NCBI RefSeq assembly: GCF_001540865.1
Contig: NC_033639.1
Coordinates: 173,779 to 237,778, forward strand
Direction of reading: 5' to 3'
Length of the DNA: 64,000 nt
Source of the DNA: Ananas comosus
Lineage: Eukaryota > Streptophyta > Magnoliopsida > Poales > Bromeliaceae
Shown: positions 49,352 to 61,988 of the stretch, one piece after another
Position numbering within the stretch: position 1 is the stretch's first letter
Layout: each line of letters begins with the position of its first letter
Translations under genes and position numbers: made by a program
The notes under the pieces: generated by a model
What the model was told of the DNA's origin: nothing
Seen by the model: only the letters and a program-made list of their open reading frames with translations
Database searches by the model: none

Positions 49352-51159
49352 TAGTTAAGTAACCCGTGCTACGCAACGGGACTTTTTTTTTCAAATAATT
49401 TATAAATAATAAAATATATATATTTATAAATTTAATTTTTTAAATGTGAACAAAATCACAGAAGAGAAGCACAATTATAAAGTAAATATTTTAATACAAC
49501 ATACTTGACTTTATGAAATAAAAAAATTTTAAGGCCTTTTTTATCACAAAGTATTGTGCTTTTATTATATATTTTTGATATGTTTGTCTTTATGATGAGT
49601 GAAACTCCAAAAAACAAATTCTTATAATAAAACAAAAGTAATATATGTAAATCAATTTTTTTCCATATTTAGGATCACAATAGGTGGGAAAAAAATATTT
49701 TAGAAAAAAAAAACAATACAAAGGCAGTAAATAAGCAAAAATATAAAGAATATAAATATTTACATATCCTAATTTCAAAAAAACAATATGTAAGCAACTA
49801 CTTTTTATTTATGACTAACCAGATGTAAAACCAATATGTAAAAACAAACGTCCAGGATTGCGTCCTGGATGATTTGATAAGAATCCTAGAACACATACAG
49901 ATAATTAGACTATATATTATATCCTAGAATTTTAAAGCTCTATACTATTCAACATCATATTTACGAATAGTCGGCTGTATTGTATATCCTATCCCAGAAT
50001 ATTAAAACTCTACATTATTCCACATCATATTTACGAATAGTCGCCTGCACTGTATATCCCTCCATAAATATCCTCTTATTAGTAATGGAAGAATAGCGAA
50101 ACCAAAAATATTATCGTTATATATTCTTAGTGCAAACCTCTTCATCTATTATAAGGCATTCTAAATTAACTAAGCATGCCATTTTTAAGTTGAGGCATTT
50201 TTGCCTCCCATATTCTGCTGATTTTGACTTTAATCCTACTATGTTGCAGTGTCAAATTTAAATCTTTCAGTAGAACAAATCCCATTATTTCCCCCTACAT
50301 ATTCGAGAAAGAGCAAGAATTCTATTTAACAACAAAATATTACAAAAAACAGAGAACCAAAGGATTCGTTTTATGTATTCAGATTGTCAAAAATTTCTGT
50401 GAAGACAATATTTTGAGTACACCCTTCAGGCTCATTATTTTTATTTTCTATTAATATTCGTAATCCTTCACGTGACGTGACGCGGGAAACTCCAACATAA
50501 AGTTGCCCATGTGAAAATACCGGCCTTCGTAGATATAACCCAATATGTTGTAGCGTTTGTCCCTGGCTTTTGTTTATTGTCATGGCATAACACAAACGAA
50601 TAGGAAATTGTCTTCTTTTCAGAATAAATGGCCACTTTGTTTCTGTCACATGTGTCAGAATGCGAGGAATATACACTTTTCGACCAGCATGATTTCCTGT
50701 AAAAATTTGTGCTTCTATAACCTTCGACGCTAGTTGAGTAACTATCAATCGCGTTCCATTGCAAAGCCCAGAATGTTGACTTATATTGCACAACAACATT
50801 ATAGGAACACCTACTTTTAATTTCAATGCATGATGTGGCGCGCCATTGAACTTCAAGGAATTTAAAAAGTCAATAGGGTAGAGAACGTCAGTTTCTTCGG
50901 TGTTTGCAGATGAGCTGCAAATTGAATCAGCACTCATATAACAAATTTCTTCTCCTGGTATCAAAGATAATATATAAGCATTTACTTCATCAGCTGTATC
51001 GTTTATAGGTGTGATAATAGCCCTGTCTCTCAAATATGAAGAATCATTATAATTTTGCTCAAGATTATCATAGACTGCGGAAACAATATCTCTTATACCA
51101 TCTCCAGTATTTTTAATGAGCATGTCATCGGGTATCTTTATCCAAGTAGATTCTTCTTC
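49352..51159 (-). mobile_element. Helitron, 3' end plus partial helicase
   Basis: The minus-strand 3' terminus at 49352 reads CTAG followed by host T. It is preceded by a hairpin (CCCGT...ACGGG, plus-strand 49364-49381) 8 bases from the CTAG, as Helitrons have. About 1 kb inside lies a Pif1-like helicase frame on the same strand. The 5' part, with the Rep domain and the TC terminus, is missing: the sequence ends at an N (51160) and an (AT)n run. Confidence 0.8.
50371..51159 (-). pseudogene. Helitron Pif1-like helicase, C-terminal half only
   Basis: About 262 codons are open up to the N at 51160. They begin [11 protein letters not shown], and the M at 51123 is internal, not a start. Superfamily 1B helicase motifs of the C-terminal half are present: [22 protein letters not shown]...[19 protein letters not shown] and VGVSRVTS. 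The Walker A and B motifs and the whole Rep nuclease part should lie upstream and are absent here. In an intact Helitron this enzyme unwinds DNA during rolling-circle transposition. As seen it cannot work alone. Its open frame suggests a fairly young copy. Confidence 0.85.
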
Positions 51160-51513
51160 NATATATATATATATATATGTGACTGCTTATTTCAAAAAAA
51201 TAAAATTTTTTAAAAAAAGTTGTTATCGGATTCGGGCCTAACAAGGCCCAGTTCGACTTGGGTCATTGTTGTTTCAAAATTGTGAGCCTGAATCTTTGTT
51301 AAAGCCCCTGGAATTGTACCATTCGGATCTTGGGCTTGTAATGGGCCGACCCGACTCGGCCTAATTCGTTTGCACCATCATCTCGTTACTTCGAACCTCG
51401 AAGCTAGAATAAGCGGGATAATCCCTCATTTGAATCTCTCTCTCTCATCTCTCTTCTCTCTCCTCTCTCCTCTCTCTCCTCTTTGTGTGTGTTCTAGGGT
51501 TTCTGGGACGGCG

Positions 51514-54500
51514 ATGGAGGCGAAGGAGGAAGCGGTGGCTACGGCTACGATGGCGGAGGTGGAGGTGGATGAGGAGGCTCTGTTCATGGCGTCGGGGAAG
51601 GAGACGGGGAACGAGTGGGAGCTCTTCAAGGAGAACGTGCGGCCCCTCAAGCGCGGCCGCAACGTCGCGCTCCTCAACCACGCGCTCCGCTCCCACATCG
51701 ACCCCGCTCTCCGATCCCACCTCCTCCTCTCCCGCAGGTGCCGCTACCATGCCCATGCTCACCCCACCCTCTCTCCCTCTCTTCCCCCTTCGTGAGATTG
51801 GCATCATCTTGGTTTTGATCTTGGTACGAGATGGTCCGATTCGGATTCCTCTGACCCTGCTATTCCTATTTGTCTCAGGAGGATGATCGAGGCCATCGGC
51901 GAGTACCAGGGCGACGATCCTCTCCAGCCGTGGCTCGAGTGAGTTATCACCAATTCCCTTCTCGCATCGTCACCAGCGACATAGGGTTTTGTTTTTTTTA
52001 TTTTTTATTACTTTAGTTTTCTTCAGTACAAGTGCATGTTCCTTTTGATCCCCAAGAATCGTTGTAGTGTTTCTTTCGTGGTAAGATCCTGCAGTCAAAA
52101 ATGGGAATTTTTTTCTTCCCATTCATCTAAGAATTCTTAATAGCTTAAAAAGCAGTTTTCCAAATGGTTCAAATTTCACTATTTGAATTTATTGATGATA
52201 GATAAAAGGGAAGTCGGATATCTTCTTTGTTTTTATGGTGAGTTGCTCGTTGGTATTGTATAGGATATCATCGATCTTGAGGCAGTTCAAACCTAGATGT
52301 TAAATTTTATAGCTCCTTTCTTTCAGTTGAATTATTTCTCTTGGTTTTTGTCGGACCTGATTCAATGTCATTTTAAATTCCTACAATTTCTTACCCTTTA
52401 TCTTTTCCCGACTTTATGAACATATCAACACCCTGTTTGGCAACACACAAATTGGAGAATTGGATGTAATTCCAATGCGCCCTTCCGTAGTTCCCTTCCT
52501 TGAATGCTTAGTTGATTCGTCTTTTGTATTGGCCTCCACTGATTTGGATAGATTTTATACAAGTATAAGTGTATCAGTCAAATTCGATGTCTGAGTTGCT
52601 TGATCTCAGTTTCTCAAAGGCAACAAAATCTGTTGGCTTTTCATAATTACATTTTCTTATTCTGATCGAATATAGACATAACTAATGTTCAAACAGGAAA
52701 GCAAATAGTTTGAATTCGATTCAATCACATTTCTTTCCAAACAGTAGATCTCATCTCTTCTGAATTTATTGAATTGCATATCAATTTGTAAATCTTTCAG
52801 ATAGCTCTTCTACCTGCAAGTAATTACTACTAACATGAGCACAGAATCTCCTTCTTCTGGTTTATTGGTAATGCATTAACTTTCTATTTTCTCCAATGAA
52901 GCTGTATCAAGTGGGTCCAAGAGTCATTCCCAAGCGGCGGCGAGTGTTCTGGACTTGTTGTGATATACGAGCAGTGTGTCCGTACATTTTGGCATGATGA
53001 TCGCTACAAAGATGATTTGCGTTATCTTAAAGTGTGGATGGAATATGTGAGCAACTGCATCAAAGGATGCTCATCAATACGTTCTGTTTCTTATCTTTCT
53101 GAGAATTAATACTTGAATTATTTTTTTTTTTTTCATGAAGGCAGAGAATTGTGCTGATTCTGAGGTAATCTATAGCTTCCTTGAGGCTAACCAGATTGGG
53201 CAAAACCATGCCATCTACTATACGTCATACGCCCTGTGTATGGAATCCAAGAACAAGTTGAGGAAGGCAGACAAGATCTTCAATCTTGGTATAGCTAGGC
53301 GAGTTCCTCTATCTCTAATGAGCATGCACATAATTTGTTGTTGTTATTTGTCCATTTTTCTGTAGATTTGGCAATATGTTAATAACATTCTATGTCAAAC
53401 GGATCTGTAGTTGTTTTATAAGATAAATGTGGTCAGAGAATCATGTCTAACTGAGAATGATTTCTGAGGATAAACTAGTATAGGATATTCCAAAAGATCT
53501 GTGAGCTTGCAGGTGGTTTCAAATTTTCCATCAGCTAAGGCTCTGAAAAGAAAAGAAAAGTGAAAATTCTCCTCTTCTTTAATTTCCACCTTGTCATGCA
53601 CACAGGAGCAGAACAGCTAATGAAAATCTCCTTCATTACTAAAATTATTCTCTCCAATGAAGTTAATTGGATATTTCTTGCAAGTCACAGGAGATTGTCC
53701 CACCTATCATTGTCATCTTCCATCACTTTGAAGCTTGTTAGCATTCGTATGCATCCCTAACCAAACCGACTACATTAGTAAACCAGATTTTTTTTTTTGG
53801 GGGGGGGGACAGTAATATCATCAGCTGTTTCTTTACAGTAGAGCTGTTAGATGAAATGAGAAAGAAGAGCTAGCATTAGTCAAGTTTGTGTCGTAAAATA
53901 AATCTGTCATAGTTCTTCTTGCACTGGGGAGAAAAATGAAGTACTTGGTCTGGCTGATTGATATGAGAGTCATATGCAACCAAGATACTCTGAAACCTAT
54001 TTAATGGCTTGTTACGTCACAATAGCTCGTGCTGACTGTTGCAAATCTTTGTGTAGCTCATGGGCTGGTCTATTGTTTACCCTTTTTGATATACTATAGG
54101 AAGGCAGTACCAGTGGAGAAGTTAGAAGCTCAATACAGGACATTCCTTGTACGATCAGTTCAAAAGCAGCAGTCCAATGAGGTGTATTATCTAATGCTTG
54201 GGCATAGTTCTGTCTATTTTTGAGCATATTCTAACCTTTCCTTTCTATTCTAATTTTTTCAATTTAGGATGAGCCAACCAATAATCACTTGCCGGTTCGC
54301 AGTTTTGGAACTGTTTTGACTCCAGGACAAGGTATGCCATTAGAGGTTCAATGACGTTTAAATTGTCTTAAATTCTTATCCTGTTTCCAACATGCCAGGA
54401 AGACAAACTTTAGAAAGACAAACTTTAGGAAGGCAACCAATAGAAGCTTCTAACTTCACTAGACCAAAGGTGAAACTGCAGAGGTAAGCTTTGTCTTTTT

Positions 54501-56453
54501 TCTTTTTTTAACATGTGTGCATGCGTGCGTGCTTATGCTTTTGCATGATAACCAAACAAGTTTTCTCTGTTACCCTATGTGCACAAATTGGCGTGGTGTT
54601 TGTTGCTTCACTTAACATCTTGTTTTTTCCTCCAATTTTCACACAAACTTCCCAAGCTAGATTGCTATTGGCACAATTTGTTTTGATCTCAGATTCTTAA
54701 TTAAGCCTGCACTTCATTTTGTTTCTAAAACTTAGGTAGCTTTTACTGTAAGTATTTATTGTCCTAGTTAAATGCGATGACATTGATAATTATCCAATAT
54801 ATGATTGAAATTTTGATGAGTTGATTTCTTTAATATCTAAATCAGAAAAAATTAATGATGCTAATATCTTTTTTTGTTTCTTTACAGGGTTGACAATAAT
54901 AAAGCCCTTTCTATTTACAATGATGAAAATGCTGCAACAAGTCAACACCACAACAAAGCCAAGAGCAATGACAGAACCTGGTGCACTCTTGGCACACAAT
55001 CGGATCGAAATAAAGAAAATACTTCAATCCCTACCAAATGGACATCATATAAGGTTTACCATTATTAGTTGAACTACTTCAGGCCCTTTGATTTTCAATT
55101 AAAATTATTTTGGAAAGATTTGCCATGTTCTGTTCTCTTTAATCAGGTTCAGCAGAAAGTGGGAGCAAGAACAATGCAATCAGCACCTAGTCCTTGTATT
55201 GAGGTTTATGTGGATGAAGAATGTGTGCAGTATGTTCTACAGAAACTTCTATGGCTTGGTTATGAGTAGCAGAGAGTTATATTAAACTTACTATGCCCTC
55301 ATTATTTAGACTTGACTTTGTTTTGCTGATCCCCACCTTGAATCACATTCAATACATGTGCATGCCATATTTCCTAAAATAAAACTTCTTATTTGTAAAA
55401 GGTGGAACTGTGGAAGTGGTCTATGGGCGGTCAAGTTATCACATAGATCCGATGTGCTACCCAGTAGGTGGATGCATATGATGGTGCATCTGCTTCATGT
55501 GATATACAACTAAAATAAATTAAATACATCAAAGAACAAAAACATGCGAAAAATTAAAGAAAGGAGACCAAAAGAATCAAGAAGAAAAAGAAATATAAAA
55601 TTCATATACTGTTAATAAGTTGTAGAATGTTGTGTCATATGGATAACAGACATGAATATACTATGATTTGTATCTCAAAGCTGATATTCAAGTGTTTTAT
55701 GCTGCTAATTATAGATATTCCATAGGCAGCTAGCTCATGTGCTTATTACTCTGTGCCATGGTAATTGGTGCAATCTGTGGGATGGTCAAGTGACAATTGT
55801 TAGCAATAAGAAGCACATAAATGAGTTGATGCATCACTCTTTAGAACATTTGACTGAGGGCACAATCTGTTCTCATTCTCATCCACTTTAAAGACCTTGA
55901 ATATAATAATTGTTCTGCTTTTGAAACAGAGTTGTGGAAAACCAAAAACTGGGTTATTCAAGGGAAACACATCTGTAAAACAAGTCCACTGCAAGCATAG
56001 TTGATTCTCACTGATCATTTAAGATTTGTAACAACATTTACCTAGCATATAGAGCACTTTGAAGTTGGTTGGTTATCTGAAACAAGTCAGTTAAGCTCTG
56101 GTTGGCTGTCCACTGACTTGCGGAAACACAAGACATCCCATGCTTCAACAAGTAGCTTCTAATTTTTCATCCTTCTGTTTGTAATCATCCAATTATTCTT
56201 ATCTTATTTTGTCAGATTGCCAAAAGTTGAGGTTGCTACCAAGAGTTCCAATGCTACTTCTATCTTGAAGCTTCGGCAAGTGACAAGCCAAAACCTTAAG
56301 AAGTAAGCAAATAACTACAGTGATGCTTTATTTCCTATTTTTTTAAAAAAAATTTTATCAGCTAATTTAGGTACCTGTCCATCTTTGTACAGGGAAACAG
56401 AGTTGCTTAAAGAGAACCCACTGCGTAATTTTCCTTTAAATAGCCTTAGATGA
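51514..56453 (+). CDS. BUBR1: Mitotic spindle checkpoint protein BUBR1/MAD3, eleven exons
   Basis: Exons: 51514-51737, 51879-51938, 52902-53046, 53141-53298, 54100-54181, 54268-54331, 54399-54483, 54888-55053, 55147-55229, 56216-56302, 56393-56453. They give 1215 bases, 404 residues. The N-terminal KEN box (39-41, FKENVRPLKRGRN) is followed by the Mad3/BUB1 TPR-like domain (about 45-220: KWVQESFPSGG, VWMEY, FLEANQIG, YYTSYALCMES). A second KEN lies at 315-317. There is no C-terminal kinase domain, matching plant BUBR1/MAD3 (about 400 residues) rather than BUB1. The protein inhibits APC/C-CDC20 until chromosomes attach. Intron 4 can be read as a GC-AG intron (AG/GCGAGT at 53297-53304) or as GT-AG from 53302 with the acceptor at 54103-54104; both keep frame and differ by one residue. 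The leader is CT-rich. Confidence 0.9.
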
Positions 56454-57198
56454 TTGATCTTCCTCACTTCAGTATTAATTTGATGCTTTCTTTGTTGTCT
56501 GCTGTGTGCTTAACTACGTTTCATTGTGAGTGCGCGCTCTTGGTGTTGTACTGTATGTACCATAAGCTTTTAACTCTAAAGCTTGTATACTTTGATGGAG
56601 ACATATGTTTTGTCTGTACCTTCTCAACCTTTTCGAAATTGTGCTTCATATGCCTATTTGTTCTAGCATGCTTTATTGAATTGAATGGCATCCTCAATTG
56701 GAGTCCGAAACTATGGAACAGAGGGAAATCAAAATCAAACACTATTGTAGTGAACTACGAATGTATAATCCTGAACCTCTGCTCTGGCATTATGACATGT
56801 CACCTTAAGCTTCTTACTTTACTATTTCTTCTCAAACTTTGGAATGGGATGTGATAATCTCAAAGCGACGCGAAGAAACTCAATCTATACAGGTTGGATA
56901 TTGTTTCCTAGATTTTATTAGTGGTTAAATTACAATGCTTTGTCGCATAGTCAAAGCTTCTTGAGGTGTCATTAAAAAGTTAGATAAAATATAAAATAGT
57001 AACTCTTGTTGTTTCTAGTTAGGAGTGACCAAATTACTAGTCATATTATTCTTTCTAGTTAGGAGTGATAAAATTCCAGAGCCTGTCCTTCTATTATTTA
57101 ATCTTTCTGGTTCTGGTGACCAAATTTAGAATCCCTTGACTTGTTGATTAACACTTCATTGTAGTCTCTTTTTATCTTGATACAGGACATAAGATTCT
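56454..57198. other. Downstream flank of BUBR1, no gene seen
   Basis: A 134-codon frame at 56450-56854 overlaps the BUBR1 stop and has no family resemblance. Probably 3' untranslated sequence and flank. Confidence 0.55.
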
Positions 57199-57445
57199 TT
57201 TTTTTTTTATGAACCGCATTAGACTATTCTACTGTGTCCTAATTGTATAAATTTGCAACGAATATATGTTCTCATCTAATTAAACAAAGAGTAAAATCTT
57301 ATTAGATTGTTGTATTATATTCCAAGAGTGTAAATTTGCAACGAATCGATGTCCATGTTCAAATGAACCGAAGCTGAAACCTCATTAGACTATTCTCTTG
57401 CTCCCTAACCGTATAAATTTGCAACGAATACATGTTTTTCTTCTC
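57199..57445. repeat. Three direct repeats of about 85-90 bases
   Basis: Each unit contains GTATAAATTTGCAACGAAT (or GTGTAAATTTGCAACGAAT) with an upstream CATTAGACTATTCT or TATTAGATTGTTGT. Copies of the core are at about 57245, 57329 and 57411. Confidence 0.75.
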
Positions 57446-59180
57446 TTGTTCCTTTGCTTACATTGTATATAGATGATTTCACCCTTGTTATTACATTACC
57501 AAACACAAGAACTGGGGCACTCCAGACTCTGTTCTTGTTTTTTTTATTTTTTTTATTTTTTTTATTTTTTTGTTGAGGGTTAAGTTGTGCGGATGGTCCG
57601 TGAGCTTGGGTAAATTTTCCAAGAAAGCCTTTTCATATCCTGTAAGTATTTGGGGAAAATAGTTCTTCAAAACAACTGTTGTTTGCCCCACTTGCTTGTA
57701 GTTTTCTAACTATTGCTTTTAGCAAAAAAACAAAAAAACAAAAGAGCATGAGCAAGGGAGCAGGAAATGTTAATAATTGGCGGCGAAAGCAAAGGATGAA
57801 ATTCTTCACTGTACACATTTGGAGTTTCCAATTTGATGTAACATTTTTGTGTAAGCATATGAGGCAAAAAACAACACAATTCTCTCAAACAGCAGATCAC
57901 ATGATGAACAAATGCACTGAACCATCTACCAAAGCTATTTTAGGTGGTGGCTCTTCTTGCTTTGTTTTTTACCCCCATCTTATGGAAGCATCAATTATTG
58001 CTTGCCATGAACTCTTAGAAGCTAATGCTTTTACTGTTTGGCAAGAAAAGGAGAAAGTGTAGAAGAAGCTTCAATTCGAAGTTTCTGCTTCATGACTTTG
58101 GGCGTGAAATCGGTGAGGTTTTAATTAGCGACATAATCACTAGGGCTTCTTTAGAAGCTCTGCTCAAACTGCACTTCTGCTTAAGTTCGAGGATCTAGTT
58201 AAACTTGCAGCGGAGCTGTGGCATTTGATTGACCGGGTAAAAGCACCCCCCACCCCAACAAGGTGGCCCAAGAGCGTGGTAGCATATAACAAGCGACAAG
58301 AAGGGCCATGCAAGACGGCAGGGGTGTGCAACTGCTTGCCATCTACAGAGCATGCTGCAACTGCGAGACCCCACCCTGCATTACTCAAGCAAGGGACAAG
58401 AGAGAACGAGCGAAAGCTCCGAAACATGCCGCGCGCTCGTACGCGAGCTTTACAATCAATCGTCGGGTAGCAGCAGAGGGAAGAGCAAGCTGCGGACTGC
58501 AGCGGATACATTTGCACAACAATGCAAGCCCCCACCATATGTATTAAAAGCTGCAAGGGTATGCATAGACCCCACCTTAACTGCCTTCATGTTTTATTGT
58601 GTGTGGGTGATGGTGACAACATATTAAGGGTGAATTAATTCCAATGAGCCAATAAGAATAGCCTCCTCTACAAGCCCTGGTGGGTGAGCTGCTGTCTTAA
58701 CACATGTTGCCCATTTGAATTTGATCAAAATGTTCGGTTGCTTGCAGGTTTTAACTTGCATGTAGGTTTCAATTTCGGTGGTCTTATACGTCGACGGAGT
58801 CGAGCGCGCGCACGTGGTTTTGTGACTTGATATTATCATTAGGGATTAGAGGAGAAGAAGATTATGAGGGGTTGATGGACCAACCCTGGCAGACTCAACA
58901 TATATATATACTCCTGTAATTAGATTCTGATCTGCTTCTTTTGCTTGTGTATATATGCAGGAATGAGACATGAGTGTATACAAATGTAGTCTTCTGAAGG
59001 AGAACATGATTCGTCCCCTCTATACATTTTTTTTAAGTCCTATAGAAACATTAAGAGTCAATCTTAGTTGAATCCTACCTTACCATACCTACCTTTTTGT
59101 AATCTTAGTAGATGATGGCCCTACCAAAATTTCCATACAAATATACAATGGCTCTGACTCATTAGTCATACTGCTACTAC
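57446..59180. other. Intergenic DNA, no gene supported
   Basis: A 127-codon frame at 57679-58062 and GC-richer frames at 58225-58627 show no recognisable domain. A T-rich (TTTTTTTAT)n run sits at about 57536-57570. Confidence 0.45.
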
Positions 59181-59185
59181 ATACA

Positions 59186-59194
59186 TATATAATA
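59186..59194 (+). promoter_or_regulatory. Probable TATA box of the small basic protein gene
   Basis: TATATAATA, 90-98 bases upstream of the start codon, implying a leader of about 60-65 bases. Confidence 0.5.
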
Positions 59195-59283
59195 GCTTTC
59201 TCTATCACTATAAAAACACCCCAAGCAATCATACACACATAGTTGGAGGAGCTTCTCAGAGCTGCTGCACACACCACACCAAA

Positions 59284-59715
59284 ATGGATCAGGTGAGCTA
59301 CAACAGGCTAGGCCGAAGGCGACGGCGGACGACGAGGGGCTTCCGCTTCAGCTCTCTGCGGCTGTCTGTCCTCCGTCTGCGCGTGAAGTTCTTCAGCTTT
59401 CTCAGCCTTTTCACCGACTGCATGGAAGATGTCAAATGCGGTCAGCCGAGAGGCGGCGCTACTGCTCGATCGCCCTGCCGGCGAACGAGCAGCCGAAGAG
59501 CTCTAGTTTCGAGAGCACAGCGCGACGAGAGCCGTCGCGGCGGCAGTCGCAGATTGTCGTCGTCGGCGGCGGAGAGGGAGAGCTCGTATTACGCGGAAGC
59601 GATAGCGGATTGCTTGGAGTTCATTAAGAGGTCTTCTCTACCAAACCATGATTGTGCAGTCAATGAAGGGAGAGAGAGAGGGCTCTTTTCTGATCATGGC
59701 ACTCAGATTCATTAG
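59284..59715 (+). CDS. Small basic plant protein, unrecognised family
   Basis: 143 residues, single exon, TATA box upstream. The N-terminus is strongly basic (RLGRRRRRTTRGFR) with a Leu/Val/Phe stretch (residues about 24-44), the middle is Arg/Ser-rich, and the C-terminal part has a compact motif YYAEAIADCLEFIKRSS (residues about 101-117), which looks conserved and argues for this frame. I do not recognise a named domain and infer no function. Alternative frames over the middle (59436-59627) are also open because of GC richness, so a frameshift or misread within the middle is possible. The downstream flank is quiet. Confidence 0.6.
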   Translation: MDQVSYNRLGRRRRRTTRGFRFSSLRLSVLRLRVKFFSFLSLFTDCMEDVKCGQPRGGATARSPCRRTSSRRALVSRAQRDESRRGGSRRLSSSAAERESSYYAEAIADCLEFIKRSSLPNHDCAVNEGRERGLFSDHGTQIH

Positions 59716-60957
59716 GTTCTGAAAAGCATTACTACACTCTTTTAATTAGGATGGCTTGTGTTCATTTCCTCTTATCTCTGTTTGTGTGCTTCTTCTTTCT
59801 ATTTTTTCCCCCCCCTTATGGCCTGTTTAAAAGCACATGGTGAAGTGCATTCCTATTCTGTTTTCTGATTCTGAGGCAACATGCATGATTTTGTTTTCTT
59901 TTTATTAACATTCCTGTTCAGAGGATGAATCATCCATCAGCAGCAGCTGAAAAGATCATTGGACTAGTTGTCTCATCCTAGAAAGATATGCATGATCTGA
60001 TTTGGTAACCTGAAATGATACATTACCTAAACTTTTCATAAATAAAAATTTCAAAAAAGAGAAAACCAGAATTATATTACCTAAAACTAAAACTTAAAAC
60101 AAAAAAAAAAAAAAGTCACAGAAGAAGAAAAGCTGGATAACAATAGAAGCCTCATATTTCAAAGTAGTGGGTCCTCTCATCAGGGTAGGAAGAAAAGGAC
60201 CAGTAAGTGTCAATTTGCAGTGCAAATTGACAATCTTTTCTCTGAGGAGTGCTGTGCCCTAGTTGAATTTGGTGTAGCAGGTTTTGGTAGTACCAACTGT
60301 ATTGCACATGACAAAATTTATGTCCTTGAAGTGGGAAAACTACAACCCATTAAGGAAATTTATTCAGTCAATAAAGATTAGGTGTGACATAAATGGGTGT
60401 ACATTCACTATTTCAATTCATATTTATTCATGATTAAGCATCCAAGGCAGAGAAGATGGGGCTTCTTGTGTAACATTAAATTTTTATCACTATGGACCTT
60501 TTTAAATCGAGAACACAACTTTTTCATAATTTTGATTTTACTGTCCAATCTTTCAATTTGTCTGATTTGAGCCGGGCGGCGGCACTTTGACTTTATAAAT
60601 TTGAATGCGTCAAAGTGCCATTACAACAAAACCCTATATTAAACATTTTAACTAGGATTTTACACTCTGAAAATCAATAAGAGCTCAGTTACAAACTACT
60701 TGAGTAATGGGCCAACATCATTGAGTCCTATAAATGGCATTTAAACTACTTATGACTAAGAAACCAATTTATCTGAAGAAATCAAAATTATTTAAGGATG
60801 TTTTGAAAAAAAAAAAGAAAAGAAAAAAAGAAGAGGGTGTATTGATTTGAATGTTGTCCTAAGGATGTCAATTGACTTTATTTGTTAGAAAGCAAAACAT
60901 TAGCTATAAGAAGCTAAATACCACATCACTGGGCTCTAATTTTGGGTTTACCATAGT
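59716..60957. other. Intergenic DNA, no gene seen
   Basis: Non-coding AT-rich sequence; A-runs at about 60100-60113 and 60811-60831. Confidence 0.6.
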
Positions 60958-60970
60958 TGACCTTCAAGTC

Positions 60971-61110
60971 TTTTTCCTTTTTTTTTGCGGTTTCTTTTTT
61001 TTCCTTTTTAAGAGGTGAATTTGGCTAAAAATGAAGCAATTAGACATCGAACTCGGGGCCTCAGATATCAACCATCAAGTCTTTTGCTACTGTGCGCTTG
61101 AGACTGTTGG
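60971..61110 (-). mobile_element. tRNA-derived SINE with perfect 13-base TSD
   Basis: Minus strand head CCAACAGTCTCAAGCGCAC, GATATCTGAGG and a B box GAGTTCGATGTC. Tail shortened (no hairpin), then poly(A) read as T on the plus strand. TSD TGACCTTCAAGTC at 60958-60970 and 61111-61123. Confidence 0.85.
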
Positions 61111-61123
61111 TGACCTTCAAGTC

Positions 61124-61988
61124 ATTTTTTAAAATAAGATAAATCACATTATATGCGAAATATATTATGCTACCAAATTATTATTGTCGCAACCCAAAAA
61201 TCAAATATTTTTATTTCCAATCACGCAAGAAAATCTTTATTTGAGTTAGCTACATTTGGGCTTATATCTCATTTGGGCTTTTACCGCTTGTTAGGCCTAA
61301 CTTGTTACTGAAGTCAAATTTCCCATTCTGTGCATTTCTCAGTTTGAGTTCCAACTTATGGAGCCTTAGACCCGGCCCAGATCCAGATTTATAATTCGGA
61401 TATCCTAAATCTAGCCCATACATGGCCCGCCGAGCGGGTCTCGTTTAGGCCCGGGGCCAATTCCACCACTATGTGCGACGACGTACAAATATTTTATAGG
61501 AAATATAGCCCCAAAACTAATTACTTTAGACCTGCTCCCGATGGGAGCCACGTGGCTCAATAATCATGCAGTACTACGTGGCAGTCAGATCAGATCATAT
61601 ATAATCAAGAGTAAAAATATAAATTTTGAATGATTATGATGCAATAGGTAAATTTCATATATGCATTTCGGTAAGTAGAAGACACCGGCCATGCTGCTCT
61701 CCCGAGTTGGTTGGAGAAAGTTTACTGTGTCATACTTACACCACATTAGCAATAACAAGTCAATCATATTTTTTTTCCTTAAAAAAAAAGATAAAATAAA
61801 AATATTTTTTTATAATCATGATGTGACAGGTTAATCGAAAAAAATCTATTTAATTGGTCGGAGACGCCACGTCACCAATATAACCGGTACCTTTTAGAAT
61901 TTTTCCAGTTGGGAGAGCAATAGAAAATTATCGGGTTGTACTATTATATGTCTCTAAAAAAGTAGCTCCAAAATAATTACTTATGGCG
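61124..61988. other. Intergenic DNA, no gene seen
   Basis: No recognised gene. Around 61370-61460 are GGCCCGGCCC-like and GCCCGGGGCC-like stretches, possibly old transposon sequence. Confidence 0.5.

Noticed and set aside
57679..58627. Frames of 80-127 codons downstream of BUBR1
   Set aside because: No domain, no consistent codon pattern, no promoter or splice context.
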